This document shows positions 1 through 9,793 of a stretch of DNA of 64,000 bases, in pieces. The translations under genes were made by a program, and so were the position numbers. Origin of the DNA: CAVVEQ01 sp963804865. GTDB lineage: Bacteria; Chloroflexota; Anaerolineae; Anaerolineales; Anaerolineaceae. Location of the stretch: positions 186,001 to 250,000 of the forward strand of contig CAWDSH010000026.1 of assembly GCA_963804865.1 (NCBI GenBank). The letters run 5' to 3'. Within the stretch, counting starts at the first letter, position 1, and each line of letters begins with the position of its first letter. The notes beneath the pieces were generated by a model. It was not told the origin of the DNA, searched no databases, and saw only the letters and a program-made list of their open reading frames with translations.

Positions 1-1049
1 AGGTGATCTTCAAGGCGCTGGGCAAGCAGGCGGATGACCGCTACCTGGAAATGGGTGCCTTTGCCGCCGCGCTGGAGAAGATGGCGGAGAACGCTCCCGC
101 GGAAGCACGCAAGGCGACCATCACAGGCGTGCACGCCCCGGGGATCGCGCTGGTTGAACCGCTGGCGCCCAAGACCAAACTCTCGCTAAAACAGAGAATT
201 AAAAAATTCTACAAGGAAAATACGACCTGTGTCATCATCGTGGCGATCCTATTGGTGGTGATCAGCTGCGGGTGTCTCATCCTGGGGGCATGGCAGGAAA
301 GAAAGAACCAACAGGCAGCCGCCACGCAGACCGCGGAGGCTGCGCAACCAGCGCTGGTGATCAAGGCCACGGAAACAAAGGTCCCGCCTCCCCCGGTGGA
401 GCCAACACCCATTGATGATAAATTGCGCGTCAGCGCCTGTAAATTCATCCCCGCGCCGCCAACGTTTGATGCCATCTTCATCAACAGCCCGGTCAATTTC
501 GTGGCCGGTTTGGGGGGCGACGCATTCTTCTTCACGGAAAACCGCGGGAAGGTGGAGTTCCTGGATAAAGGCGCTCACCTGGTGTCCGGTCCCGAATCAG
601 CCGCCGTGCTGGGCATCATGGCGAAAAACCCGCGCAATATATTGTCCCTGCGCATGTCGACCAGCTCGGCGTTCAGTATCATCCTGATCGACAAGGATGC
701 TCTCAATGAGCAATCACCCGAAAATAAACGCCCGCTGATCAAGGTTGCGCTGCAGGTGGAAAAGAACGAAGGTAATAACGCCGGTCTCTATACGATGGAA
801 AATGACCAGATGAACCCGATTGGAACCTTCACCTTTCCAATGGAAAAGGAAGTGATCGTGGTTTTTGATATCGCCAGCCACAAGTTCAACCTTTATGATG
901 CCCGCGGTGAGAATATTTTCGGTACACAGCTTCCGGAATCGATCCTCGCCGGGGGCAGCTATTGGATCGTTGGCGATCCCGCCGGGGAAAATATTGCCAT
1001 CACCAACTTGCTCGTGCGCCAGGTCTGCTATCTTGACGCCGAGAGATGA
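1..1049 (+). CDS. Serine/threonine protein kinase, C-terminal part (gene begins before the window)
   Basis: The frame is open at the left edge, so the kinase catalytic core lies outside the window. The first residues (KALGKQADDRYLEMGAFAAAL) match the last helix of a bacterial Hanks-type kinase C-lobe. A juxtamembrane stretch follows, then one membrane span at about residues 75-97 of the visible part, then about 250 extracytoplasmic residues. The outer part begins with a Thr/Pro-rich linker and then a beta-rich domain that I cannot assign to a named family. This layout is that of a membrane kinase whose outer domain senses a signal. An intrinsic terminator follows closely, so it is the last gene of its transcript. 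The kinase assignment rests on a short motif and the topology. Confidence 0.7.
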   Translation, partial: VIFKALGKQADDRYLEMGAFAAALEKMAENAPAEARKATITGVHAPGIALVEPLAPKTKLSLKQRIKKFYKENTTCVIIVAILLVVISCGCLILGAWQERKNQQAAATQTAEAAQPALVIKATETKVPPPPVEPTPIDDKLRVSACKFIPAPPTFDAIFINSPVNFVAGLGGDAFFFTENRGKVEFLDKGAHLVSGPESAAVLGIMAKNPRNILSLRMSTSSAFSIILIDKDALNEQSPENKRPLIKVALQVEKNEGNNAGLYTMENDQMNPIGTFTFPMEKEVIVVFDIASHKFNLYDARGENIFGTQLPESILAGGSYWIVGDPAGENIAITNLLVRQVCYLDAER

Positions 1050-1064
1050 GATTTGAGGATCAAG

Positions 1065-1090
1065 AAAACGCCGGGAAACCGGCGTTTTTT
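1065..1090 (+). terminator. Intrinsic terminator after the kinase gene
   Basis: An AACGCCGG / CCGGCGTT stem with a GAAA tetraloop is followed by a run of six T, directly after the kinase stop codon. The A-run before the stem also lets it act on the converging hydrolase transcript. Confidence 0.9.
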
Positions 1091-1109
1091 AATTCATTGA
1101 GAATATTAT

Positions 1110-2015
1110 TTAAATTCCACACACTTTGAGGAATTCATCCACGCGGCGTTCGTATTCCCCGGGGTTGGAAGTGAAGGCCTGGGCGTGACCGGCAGCGGGT
1201 ACCATGTACAGTTCACGGATGCCGGCGGTCTTGGCGTCGAACAGTTCGCGGCTCATTGGAGCGGGGACATAATCATCGTCCTCACCATGGATGAGCAGCA
1301 GCGGGGACGCGACCTTTTCCATCACCGGTAACGGTGAAGCATTTTCAAAGGTCATGCCGCTGAGCAGCCGGCACCAGAATTCACCCACGTAGAGCAGCGG
1401 CATGGGCGGCAGGTGATAACGTTTTTTCAGGTGATAGGTGACCAGCCGCTCCAGGTCAGAATATGGACAATCGGCAATAACGAATGCAGGGCGGGGATCG
1501 ATGGCGGCGTGCTGCAGGGCGACGGCTGCTCCCAGGGATTCTCCCATGGTGCCCGCGATACCGCCGGGACCCAGCTGCGCAAGCGCCCAGGTCATCCAGG
1601 CGCGCATGTCCTGCTTCTCGTAGAGGCCAAAGGTGATGTTAGGTCCACCGGAACGCCCGTGGTGGCGCAGATCCATGATCAGGATATTGAAACCACGCCG
1701 CCGGAACATAGGCATGTATTTCACAGAACCGTAGAGCCCATAGGTGAAGCCGTGCGCGAGCAGCAGGGTCTTTTTTGAGTCCTGGGCGGGAAAATAGATT
1801 CCGAAAAGCGGGTAGCCTTGTGGTGATTGGATGACCATCTCGCGCTTTGGCCAGGCATCATACTCGGCACCATCCAGGTTCCCGTTTTCAACCTCGATGC
1901 GGTAGGTTTCTTCGGCAGAATGCCCGCGGGGCAGCACGAGTTGGGTTGCCAGGTAAAAGCCAGCGGCAAGGATCAGGATCACCAACAGGATCAGGATTAG
2001 GGTTAAAATAGGCAA
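1110..2015 (-). CDS. Membrane-anchored alpha/beta hydrolase
   Basis: This is a serine hydrolase of the alpha/beta fold, tethered by one N-terminal membrane span (about residues 2-25). The nucleophile elbow GESLG puts the serine near residue 160, an HGF oxyanion-type motif precedes it, and HGEDDDYVP plus GHAQ supply the acid and histidine. The reading frame stays open up to 2126, but I chose the TTG at 2015. It has a GAGG ribosome site eight bases upstream and starts just before the membrane span, and the 37 upstream codons look unlike coding sequence. The substrate is not predictable; relatives include lysophospholipases and peptidases. The gene runs opposite to the downstream ABC operon. Confidence 0.8.
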   Translation of the reverse strand: MPILTLILILLVILILAAGFYLATQLVLPRGHSAEETYRIEVENGNLDGAEYDAWPKREMVIQSPQGYPLFGIYFPAQDSKKTLLLAHGFTYGLYGSVKYMPMFRRRGFNILIMDLRHHGRSGGPNITFGLYEKQDMRAWMTWALAQLGPGGIAGTMGESLGAAVALQHAAIDPRPAFVIADCPYSDLERLVTYHLKKRYHLPPMPLLYVGEFWCRLLSGMTFENASPLPVMEKVASPLLLIHGEDDDYVPAPMSRELFDAKTAGIRELYMVPAAGHAQAFTSNPGEYERRVDEFLKVCGI

Positions 2016-2083
2016 TTCAGGTTCCTCAAAACCGGATGATACTATTATATAGAATTTCCAACCGGGAATCAGTTTTCCACCCC

Positions 2084-2111
2084 TTGACAGAATAGCAACG
2101 GGTGATACAAT
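2084..2111 (+). promoter_or_regulatory. Sigma-70-type promoter of the ABC exporter operon
   Basis: TTGACA at 2084-2089 and TACAAT at 2106-2111 are separated by 16 bases, and lie 64 bases before the ATPase start codon. The -10 box is the first of four regularly spaced ATACAAT copies. Confidence 0.7.
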
Positions 2112-2135
2112 CATACAATAATACAATGATACAAT
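2105..2135 (+). repeat. Four tandem ATACAAT repeats with an 8-base period
   Basis: ATACAAT occurs at 2105, 2113, 2121 and 2129, each copy exact and separated by one variable base (c, a, g). The array starts on the -10 box and covers the likely transcription start and early leader of the ABC operon. It could be a multi-site operator or a chance microsatellite. Confidence 0.85.
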
Positions 2136-2174
2136 TTTGTTGAAATCCGGGGCGGGGATTTATAGAGGACGACT

Positions 2175-3116
2175 ATGATCAAAACAGAAAATTTAAGCAA
2201 GGTATTTCAGCGCGGGCGGAAGGAAGCGCCCATCACAGCGGTTAAGGACCTCACTCTCCAGGTTTCCGAGGGTGAAGTTTTCGGTTTCCTGGGACCCAAT
2301 GGAGCTGGCAAGACCACCACGGTGCGCATGCTCACCAGCCTGATCGGACCCAGCGCGGGCAAGGCGTGGGTGAATGGCTTGGAAGTTGGTAAACAGGATC
2401 AGGACATCCGGCGCTGCGTGGGCATCCTCACTGAAACACCGGGCATGTACGACCGGCTTTCGGCTGAGAAGAACCTCACCATTTATGCCAGGCTGTACCA
2501 GGTGAAAAGCCCGCAAGGCCAGGTGGAGAAATACCTGCGCATGCTGGGACTTTGGGAGCGCCGGCTGGACGAGGTGGGCAGCTTTTCAAAAGGCATGCGC
2601 CAAAAGCTGGCCATTGCCCGCGCGCTGCTGCACGAACCGAAGGTGCTATTCCTGGATGAGCCCACCAGCGGGCTGGACCCGGAGGCTGCCAAGCTGGTGC
2701 GTGATTTCATCGAGGAGCTGAAGACCGAAGGACGAACCATTTTCATCTGCACGCATAACCTGGACGAAGCCGACCGGCTCTGCCAGCGCATCGCCATCTT
2801 CAAGACCAGCCTGATCACCGAGGACACCCCCGAAAACCTGCGCAAGCAGTTGTTTGGACGCAAGGTCGTCTTCCATCTGAAGACGATGAAACCCGAATGG
2901 CTGAAGGCGGCGCAAAGCCTGGATTTCGTCAAGGAAGCACAGATAGTGGAGAACCGCCTGGTGGTGGCGCTGACCAACCCGGAAGAACAGAACCCGGTGC
3001 TGGTGCGCAAACTGGTGGAAACAGGAGCGGAAATCCAGTTCGTTGGCGAACTGCGCCATTCACTGGAAGAAATTTACCTGCAGCTCATCCATAACGGAGA
3101 GGGCAGGGGAGGTTGA
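2175..3116 (+). CDS. ABC transporter ATP-binding protein (ABC-2 exporter)
   Basis: This is the cytoplasmic ATPase of an ABC-2 type export system. It has Walker A GPNGAGKTT (residues 40-48), a signature-type motif FSKGMRQ (about 137-143) in place of LSGGQ, Walker B VLFLDEP and the H-loop THNLDEAD. At 313 residues it has the length of CcmA/NatA-like drug or ion exporter ATPases, with an extra C-terminal regulatory segment. The start ATG has a GAGG site. The permease gene begins two bases after its stop, so the two are co-translated. The substrate is unknown. Confidence 0.92.
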   Translation: MIKTENLSKVFQRGRKEAPITAVKDLTLQVSEGEVFGFLGPNGAGKTTTVRMLTSLIGPSAGKAWVNGLEVGKQDQDIRRCVGILTETPGMYDRLSAEKNLTIYARLYQVKSPQGQVEKYLRMLGLWERRLDEVGSFSKGMRQKLAIARALLHEPKVLFLDEPTSGLDPEAAKLVRDFIEELKTEGRTIFICTHNLDEADRLCQRIAIFKTSLITEDTPENLRKQLFGRKVVFHLKTMKPEWLKAAQSLDFVKEAQIVENRLVVALTNPEEQNPVLVRKLVETGAEIQFVGELRHSLEEIYLQLIHNGEGRGG

Positions 3117-3117
3117 A

Positions 3118-3909
3118 ATGTTCGAGCAAATTAAAACCATCGTTGACAAGGAATGGGCGGAAGTCTTCAAGAACCGCATGGTGCTGCTGACCGTGGCGCT
3201 CATGCCGCTGCTCTTCACCGCACTGCCGATCGCGTTCCTGCTGATCATGAAGACCGAGGGCGGCACGGGAGAGAGCGCGGACATGCCGGCAGCGTTTGCC
3301 ATGGCATGCAGCGGCAGCATGAACATGCAGGACTGCATGACCGTCTACCTGTTGAATGAATTCCTACTGCTTTACATGATGATGCCCTTGATGATCCCCA
3401 TCACCATCGCGGCATACAGTATCGTGGGTGAAAAGACCACGCGCAGCCTGGAGCCACTGCTGGCGACGCCGATATCCACCGAAGAGCTGCTGGCGGGAAA
3501 AGGCCTGGCGGCGGTGATCCCCGCGATAGGCGCCACATGGATCTGCTTCGGCATCTTCGCCCTGGCGCTGCAGCTCATCGGGGTAAGCCCGGCGGTGATG
3601 CAATATGCGCTGGGACCCATATGGCTGCTGGCGATATTCGTGGCTGGACCGCTGATGGCAGTGCTGGCGGTGAACGTGGCGGTGATGGTCTCATCGCGGG
3701 CGCGCGATCCACGGGCAGCAGAGCAGACCGCCGCGGTGGTGATCGTGCCGGTGATGGTGATCCTGTTCTCAGTCCTGGCAGGATTCATCGTCCTGAACGT
3801 GAAAATGATGCTGATCACCATCGGCGTGCTGGTGGTGGTTGATATCGGGCTGATCTACCTTGGGGCGCGGCTGTTCCAGCGCGAGGTGATCCTCACGCGC
3901 TGGCGTTAA
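3118..3909 (+). CDS. ABC-2 type transporter permease
   Basis: This membrane subunit pairs with the preceding ATPase. The 263-residue protein starts with a short cytoplasmic segment and a first span near residues 21-44. It then has an extracytoplasmic Met-rich loop and five further hydrophobic spans, the ABC2_membrane pattern. The frame is open further upstream within the ATPase gene. The ATG at 3118 is preferred because a GGGGAGG ribosome site sits immediately before it and the protein then aligns with normal permease N-termini. The loop between spans 1 and 2 contains a cysteine pair (ACSGS and DCMT), which may form a disulfide. Exported substrate unknown. Confidence 0.9.
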   Translation: MFEQIKTIVDKEWAEVFKNRMVLLTVALMPLLFTALPIAFLLIMKTEGGTGESADMPAAFAMACSGSMNMQDCMTVYLLNEFLLLYMMMPLMIPITIAAYSIVGEKTTRSLEPLLATPISTEELLAGKGLAAVIPAIGATWICFGIFALALQLIGVSPAVMQYALGPIWLLAIFVAGPLMAVLAVNVAVMVSSRARDPRAAEQTAAVVIVPVMVILFSVLAGFIVLNVKMMLITIGVLVVVDIGLIYLGARLFQREVILTRWR

Positions 3910-3927
3910 TGGAATAAGAGAGGAAGA

Positions 3928-4731
3928 ATGAAGATTCAAAAGATCGTTGTTGCAGCATTGGCGCTGCTAACCCTTGTCCTGTCTGCCTGTGCGCAGGCTG
4001 TTCAACAGGCGGAGCCTATCGCTGAGCCAACCAGGTCGAGTGAATACAGATTGAATATCACCCGCACCTTTGGCTCAGATACAGGAACCGGGAAGATTCG
4101 CGGCACGTTCGAATTAAAGGTCATTGGGGACGAGGATGCCATTCAGCAAGTGAGCTACCGGTTGGATGGGCAGGAGATGGCACTGCTTGAGGAGGCACCG
4201 TATGCCTATAAATTCCAGACACAGGCTTACCCGGAAGGCGATCACACCCTGAGTGCCGTGGTGATCACGCGTTCCGGCGTGTTGATTGAAACAACGGGAC
4301 GTAAATTTAATTTTATATCCAGCGAAGAGCAATTCGCCTCCATGGGCAGGATACTGGGTATCGTTTTTGGGTCGATCGGCGTGGTGATGCTGATCGGGAT
4401 CCTGATGCAGTTCGTCGTTTTTCGGGGGAAGGGATTGAGAACATTGGCGCTGGGCGAGCCGCGTAATTATGGGTTATTGGGCGGCGGGATCTGCCCGCGC
4501 TGCAAACGCCCGTTTGCATTCCACTGGTTTGGAATGAACCTGGTCACGGCAAAATTCGACCGCTGCGATTACTGCGGCAGGCTTGGACCCGTGAAGCGCT
4601 CAAGCCTTGAGGAGCTGCGGGAGGCTGAAAAGTCCGAGCGAGCGCAGGCACAACCAGAAACACCAATAGCTGAGAAAAGCGAAGAAGAGAAATTAAAGGA
4701 AATGCTGGACCAATCGAAATACTCGAACTAA
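3928..4731 (+). CDS. Lipoprotein with Ig-like domain, membrane span and C-terminal zinc ribbon
   Basis: The protein begins with a lipoprotein signal peptide (LSAC, Cys21). An extracytoplasmic beta-sandwich of about residues 40-130 follows, like bacterial Ig-like Big_9 folds. A strong membrane span lies at about 141-165, then a tail with two CxxC pairs (C189/C192 and C213/C216), a typical zinc ribbon, and a charged Glu/Lys-rich end. Lipid anchor and span together put the zinc ribbon inside the cell if both are used. It is the third gene of the ABC-2 operon, 18 bases after the permease, so it may be an accessory or sensor subunit of that exporter. I know no named family with this exact architecture. 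Confidence 0.75.
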   Translation: MKIQKIVVAALALLTLVLSACAQAVQQAEPIAEPTRSSEYRLNITRTFGSDTGTGKIRGTFELKVIGDEDAIQQVSYRLDGQEMALLEEAPYAYKFQTQAYPEGDHTLSAVVITRSGVLIETTGRKFNFISSEEQFASMGRILGIVFGSIGVVMLIGILMQFVVFRGKGLRTLALGEPRNYGLLGGGICPRCKRPFAFHWFGMNLVTAKFDRCDYCGRLGPVKRSSLEELREAEKSERAQAQPETPIAEKSEEEKLKEMLDQSKYSN

Positions 4732-4765
4732 AACGAATGGCTGCCGAAAGGCAGCCGTTTTCTTT
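4730..4765. terminator. Bidirectional intrinsic terminator
   Basis: GGCTGCC / GGCAGCC with a GAAA loop is flanked by AAAAC on the left and GTTTTCTTT on the right. It ends the ABC-2 operon on the plus strand and can also end the YciI-like gene on the minus strand. Confidence 0.85.
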
Positions 4766-5057
4766 AACCGACCCAATCCATGAGAAACGGCTGGAATTTC
4801 ACAGGCTCAAATTCTATGAAGCGGTATTCCGCCAGGCCCTTTATCCGGTAAGGATCATTAGCAAAAAAGGCATGGAGCTCTTCAAGGGATGGTGCGCGGC
4901 AAACAATCATGCCCCCCGTTTTTGGGACCTGCGGTCCCGAGAGGAGCAGCCAGCCGCGGTCGTAGCCGGTCTGCAGGAACGCGCGGTGCTCACCGACGGT
5001 AGCGGCGATCGTCACTGGTGACGCGGTATAAGTGATCTCCCCGATGTAATGTTTCAT
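4764..5057 (-). CDS. YciI-like small protein
   Basis: This 97-residue protein resembles the YciI family (ferredoxin-like fold). It has the EHRAFLQTGYDRGWLLLSGP region and the later pattern of an ARSLEEL-like helix followed by NDPY, which precedes the conserved aromatic strand. YciI proteins are small dimeric enzymes or binding proteins of mostly unknown function. The ATG at 5057 has a GGAGG site eight bases upstream, better than the in-frame start five codons earlier. It lies 39 bases downstream of the peptidase gene and probably shares its transcript. Confidence 0.78.
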   Translation of the reverse strand: MKHYIGEITYTASPVTIAATVGEHRAFLQTGYDRGWLLLSGPQVPKTGGMIVCRAPSLEELHAFFANDPYRIKGLAEYRFIEFEPVKFQPFLMDWVG

Positions 5058-5096
5058 AATAATGACCTCCATTGCTGATAAATCAGCGTTTGTTTT

Positions 5097-5717
5097 CTAT
5101 TGGCCAAGCGTTTCAGCGATGACCTCGATCGCCAATTGGACAGCTTTCACGCTGGTTTCCAGCGCCATGGACGGGCTCTGCGGGGATTTACCGGTGACCT
5201 GTTCGGGAAGACTGGGAAGGTGCATGAAACCGGCAGGGATCGCTTTTTCCTGCTGGGCCAGGTGATCCAGGAGAACATAGAGCACCTGGTTGCAGAGGAA
5301 GGCTCCAGCGCTCAAAGAAAGCTCGGCCGGGATGCCCGCTGCGGTGAGCCTCTCCAGGATCGGGCGAACGGGAAGGGTGACAAAATAGGCGGCGGGACCA
5401 TCGGCACGAATAGGGATATCCTGCACCTGCTCTCCAAGGTTGTCTATTATTGGATAATCCAACAGGTTGATGGCAACTCTTTCGATCGAGATGACCGGGC
5501 GGCGGGGAGCCTCGCCCAGGCAGAGCACTGCATCGGGTTTGACCTCTTCCAAAGCATGCAGCAATGCGTCCGCTGCATGAAGACGATCCACGGGCAGGAC
5601 GCGGGAATGGCTATCGATGCCGGCAATGGATACGCCTTCCATTGAACGGGCAACACGCTCGGAGGGATTGGACTGCGAGCCGCCGAAAGGTTCAAATCCA
5701 GTTAAGAGAATTTTCAT
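5097..5717 (-). CDS. pcp: Pyroglutamyl-peptidase I (peptidase family C15)
   Basis: The cytosolic cysteine peptidase removes N-terminal pyroglutamate from peptides. The family signature is clear: N-terminal TGFEPFGG, the catalytic Glu79 in ISIERVAIN, nucleophile Cys142 in GAFLCN and His166 in GFMHLPS. The length (206 residues) is normal. It starts with ATG at 5717 and is followed by the YciI-like gene. The region upstream of it holds the divergent promoter of the HD-GYP gene. Confidence 0.93.
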   Translation of the reverse strand: MKILLTGFEPFGGSQSNPSERVARSMEGVSIAGIDSHSRVLPVDRLHAADALLHALEEVKPDAVLCLGEAPRRPVISIERVAINLLDYPIIDNLGEQVQDIPIRADGPAAYFVTLPVRPILERLTAAGIPAELSLSAGAFLCNQVLYVLLDHLAQQEKAIPAGFMHLPSLPEQVTGKSPQSPSMALETSVKAVQLAIEVIAETLGQ

Positions 5718-5782
5718 GAGTTTTATTGTATCTTATCTGTACCCAACAAAAAAAATTTGGTTTGTAAGTTATTCTGGAGTGC

Positions 5783-5810
5783 TTGACAAAGAAAATTTAT
5801 CATGTAGGAT
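5783..5810 (+). promoter_or_regulatory. Promoter of the GAF/PAS/HD-GYP gene
   Basis: TTGACA at 5783-5788 and TAGGAT at 5805-5810 are 16 bases apart, ending 47 bases before the chosen ATG at 5858. This shows that an open frame beginning at 5783 is not the true gene start. Confidence 0.65.
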
Positions 5811-5857
5811 GTTTTTATTGGATCAGATTCCTGCTCAGCGATTATTTAGAGGTCCTT

Positions 5858-8800
5858 ATGGGCAAGTCAATTATTCCCAATAAAAAGAAAGATGATCTCG
5901 ACCTTCTGAAGGAAGAGCTGCAAGCCTTGCGGCGGGACAGCCAGGACATGGCCATCCTGGAACAAGCGCTGGAGCGCAAGAACCGCAGCCAGGAGCAATT
6001 GCTGAAAGCTGCCCGCTACCTGACTTCCAGCCTGGATGTCCATGAAGTCCTTTCGCGCATCAGCACCGGCGCCATGCAGGTCTCCGGCGCGACGAATTGC
6101 GATATCTACCTGCTTTCTGAAGATGGAAAAATGCTCATCCCGGAAGTTTCCATCGAAACCGAATACAAAGAAGAGATACTAGCCACGCCGCTGACCCTTG
6201 ATTCCAGCCTGACCGGAAAGGCGGTGCTTGAAAGAAGAGCTCTGCTGATCAATGATGCGGTCGCGGATCCGGGCGGATTCCATATCCCCGGCACACCGCA
6301 GGATTACGACGAACGGCTCATCGCTGCACCTCTGATCGCTGAGGGCAAAGTGTTGGGAGCCATGTGCATCAGCCGCATGGGTGAAGCCTTTACCGAGGAA
6401 GACCGGGAAATGACCGAGGCTTATGCCGCGTTTGCCTCCTCGATTTTACGAAATGCCCAGGTACACCGCGATCTAAAAAAGGAGATTGCCGAGCGCGAAC
6501 ATGCAGAACGCCAACTCAATCTCAAAGCAGAGATGACCATCCGCAATCAGAATGCGCTGCTGGCGTTGAATCAGCTTGATTACTCTGATCTGGATAAAGT
6601 GGTGCGGGCGGTAACGGAAGCGGGCGCAATGGCGCTGAACGTGGAACGAGCCAGTTTCTGGGTTTTTCCAACCGATTTTTCAGAGATCCAATGCAAGGAT
6701 CTTTATTTGAAAAAGAAGAACACGCATGATGTTTGGCCCAGCTTTAAAGCAGACCAGTTCCCGAAATACATGAAGGCGCTGGAGGAACTGCGCGTGATCG
6801 CGGCGCATGATTCCTGCCAGGATGGACGCACCCGTGAATTTACCAAGAATTATTATCTTCCCCTTGGAATAACCTCCAACATGGATGTACCCATCCGGGC
6901 GGGCGGCAAGCTGAGCGGGATACTCTGCCTTGAGCATATGGGCACTCCACGGCATTGGACGCTGGAGGAACAGGATTTTGCCGCGTCGCTGGCAGATATC
7001 ATCACCCTGGCACTGGAGGGATCCGAGAGGCGCAAGTCCGATGAGGCTTTAAGGGAAAGCGAAAAGAAGTACCGCGATCTCACCAATTTCCTACCCTCCA
7101 TCATTTTCGAGATAGATCCATCCGGGCGAATCACATTCATCAACAAGTACGCGATCATGGTCAGCGGTTACGCGGATGAAGATATTCGCAAGGGGTTAAG
7201 CGCAATGGACGTGGTGATCCCAGAAGATAAGCCGCGAATCATCAGCAACATGCGCAGGTTAATGAACAGAGAGACTTTTCCCGCGGAAGAATTCACGATT
7301 GTGCGAAAGGACGGAACCACGTTCCCGGCCATCATCCATTCCTCGCCCGTTCTGCATGGAGAGACCGCCATCGGGCTGCGGGGTCTGATCCTGGATATTA
7401 GCGAGAGAAAAAAAGCAGAGGAAGCATTAAATCTCAAAAACCGCAACCAGGAGCACATGCTGGCAGCCGTAAAAACGCTGACCGCAAGCCTGGACCTGGA
7501 CACGGTGCTGGAAAAAATCACCACCGGCGCCGTGCAAGTGCTAAATTCTGAAGTGTGCAATATCTACCTGCTGGAGCCGGGCGGTGAAACGCTGCGGGCA
7601 GTTGTTTCCAGCAACCCGGAATACTCCAAATTCTTCCTGGCTAAAACCCTCAAAGTCAATCAGAGCCTGGCGGGGCGCGCCATTGAAATGGGATGCTGCA
7701 TTCTCTATAACGATATCACGGGGGATGCACATAAAACCTCCATCCCCGGCACCCCCGATAGCTTCTGACGAGCGTTTAATCGCTGCACCCCTCACTTTTG
7801 AAGACCAAATACTTGGGGTGATGTCTTTTATCCGCAACGATGCTGATTTTACCGATGAGGACCTGGCACTGGCAGAAACTTACGCGGGATTCGCATCGGC
7901 TCTTTTGCATAATGCGCAGATTCACCAGACCCTGGAAAAGGAAGTTGAGGAGCGAAAGCAGGCGGAAGCCGCCATCCGGAATTCGGAGATCAGTTACCGC
8001 GGCGTATTTGATTCCGTGGCCGAAGCGATCTATATCCAGGATCAGGATGGCTATTTCCTGGACGTGAACCAGGGCGCGGTCAATATGTACGGGTATTCCC
8101 ATGAAGAGCTTATTGGGCAGACCCCGCAGTTTGTGGCCGCACCGGGGATGAACGACCTGGATAAGATTTTAAAGTGTGTAAAAAAAGCATACAAGGGAAC
8201 CCCTCAACAGTTTGAGTTCTGGGGCAAACGCAAGAACGGGGAGATCTTTCCAAAGGAAGTACGCGTTTACAAGGTGTTTACTTTGGTGAGGACGTGGTCA
8301 TCGCGGTGGCAACGGATATCACCGACCGCAAGCGGGCAGAAAGCGCACTGCAGGAAAGCGAAAAGAAGTACCGCGAACTGGTCAATGCCATGCCGCTGGG
8401 TGAATTTGAAACTGATATCGATGCCAATCTAACCTTCTGGAATGACTTCCTGCTGGACGCTCTCGGATACAAGGAAAGAGATCTACAAAAAGGATTGAAT
8501 GCGCTGCAGTTCATCCATCCATCGATGCAGGAAAAGGCGGTCAAGGAATTCGATCGCACCATGGCAGGCGAATATGTTGGTTCGCCTGAATTCCTGGCAG
8601 TCCGCAAGGACGGAACAACCTTCCCGGCTGTTATTGAAGGTGAAGTGATCCTCAAGGATGGCAAGGCGGCAGGCCTCCGAGGTTTCATCTTCGACCTTTC
8701 CGATCTCAAGCAGACCGAAGACGCTTTACGAACCAGCGAAGCCAGGTACCGATATTACATCGAACACGTCAGTGATGGCGTTTTTTGCTTCAAACCTGTA

Positions 8801-9748
8801 GAGCCGATCGATCTCAAAAAACCTGTCAAAGAGAAGGTTGAGCTCGGCCTGGACTCAATTTGCGTGGAATGCAACGAGATTTTTGCGCAAATGAGCGCGC
8901 ATGAGCGCAGCGAGATCATTGGCAACCGGACAAGGGACATAGCTTCCATACTGACAGGATTCCGTGGGCTGCTCGATCATTTCTTCCGCAATGATTGCCG
9001 GGTGAGCGGTTATGAGATGCACGACGCAGATCGAGCCGGCGTTTCACACTGGTACCAGGTGAGCATGTTTGGAGAGGAAGTGGAAGGTAAACTGGACCTG
9101 GTGTGGGGAAACATGATGGAGATCACCGAGCGCAAGCAGGCGCAGTGGGGTCTGCTGCGCGCCAACCTGGAGCTGGCTGAAGCTTACAACGCCACCCTGG
9201 AAGGCTGGTCCAGGGCACTTGAAATGCGCGAGCGGGAGACTGCCGGTCACAGCAAGCGCGTGGTGGATCTCACTCTTCAGCTGGCGAGAGTCCTCGGCGT
9301 GCCCGAGGAGCAGTTGGTGCATATCCGCAGAGGCGCGCTGCTGCACGATATTGGGAAGATGGGTATCCCCGACAGCATCCTGCTCAAGCCGTCCTCATTA
9401 TCCGACGACGAGTGGGTGATCATGCGCCAGCACCCCACCTTTGCATACGATCTTCTGAAACCCATCCCCTTCCTGAAGCAGGCGGTTGACATCCCCTATT
9501 GCCATCACGAGCGCTGGAATGGCAAAGGATACCCGCGCGGTTTGAAGGGCAAGGAGATACCCATCGCCGGGCGAATTTTCGCCCTGGTGGATGTTTATGA
9601 TGCCCTGACCTCGAACCGCCCATACCGCCCTGCGTGGACGGAGGATGCGGCACTCCAATACCTCCGCGAGCAATCCGGCAAGTATTTCGATCCAAAAGTC
9701 GTGGATGCGTTCTTCATGTCGATCATCAACGGAAAAGAGGAAAGTTAA
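5858..9748 (+). CDS. GAF/PAS multi-sensor HD-GYP phosphodiesterase (two compensating frameshifts)
   Basis: Corrected for two frameshifts this is one protein of about 1296 residues. In order it has GAF, coiled coil, GAF, PAS, GAF, PAS, PAS, a PAS-like segment and a C-terminal HD-GYP domain (LLHDIGKMGIPD and HHERWNGKGYPRGLKG). HD-GYP domains hydrolyse cyclic di-GMP. No membrane span is evident, so it is probably a cytosolic sensor. One extra T near 7765 (TTCTGACGAG where GAF1 has the equivalent of TTCGACGAG) produces a stop. One missing G near 8271 restores the frame, giving three apparent reading frames. The start at 5858 has an AGAGG site. The second and third GAF/PAS blocks resemble the first, so internal duplication is likely. 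Confidence 0.85.
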
Positions 9749-9793
9749 ATCCCGTTGATGTTGACGGAAAAGTATTTGAAACCGGAGGGATAA

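Noticed and set aside
5783..5857. Upstream start for the HD-GYP gene
   Set aside because: The TTG at 5783 is the -35 box of the promoter and the 25 extra residues do not resemble a protein start.
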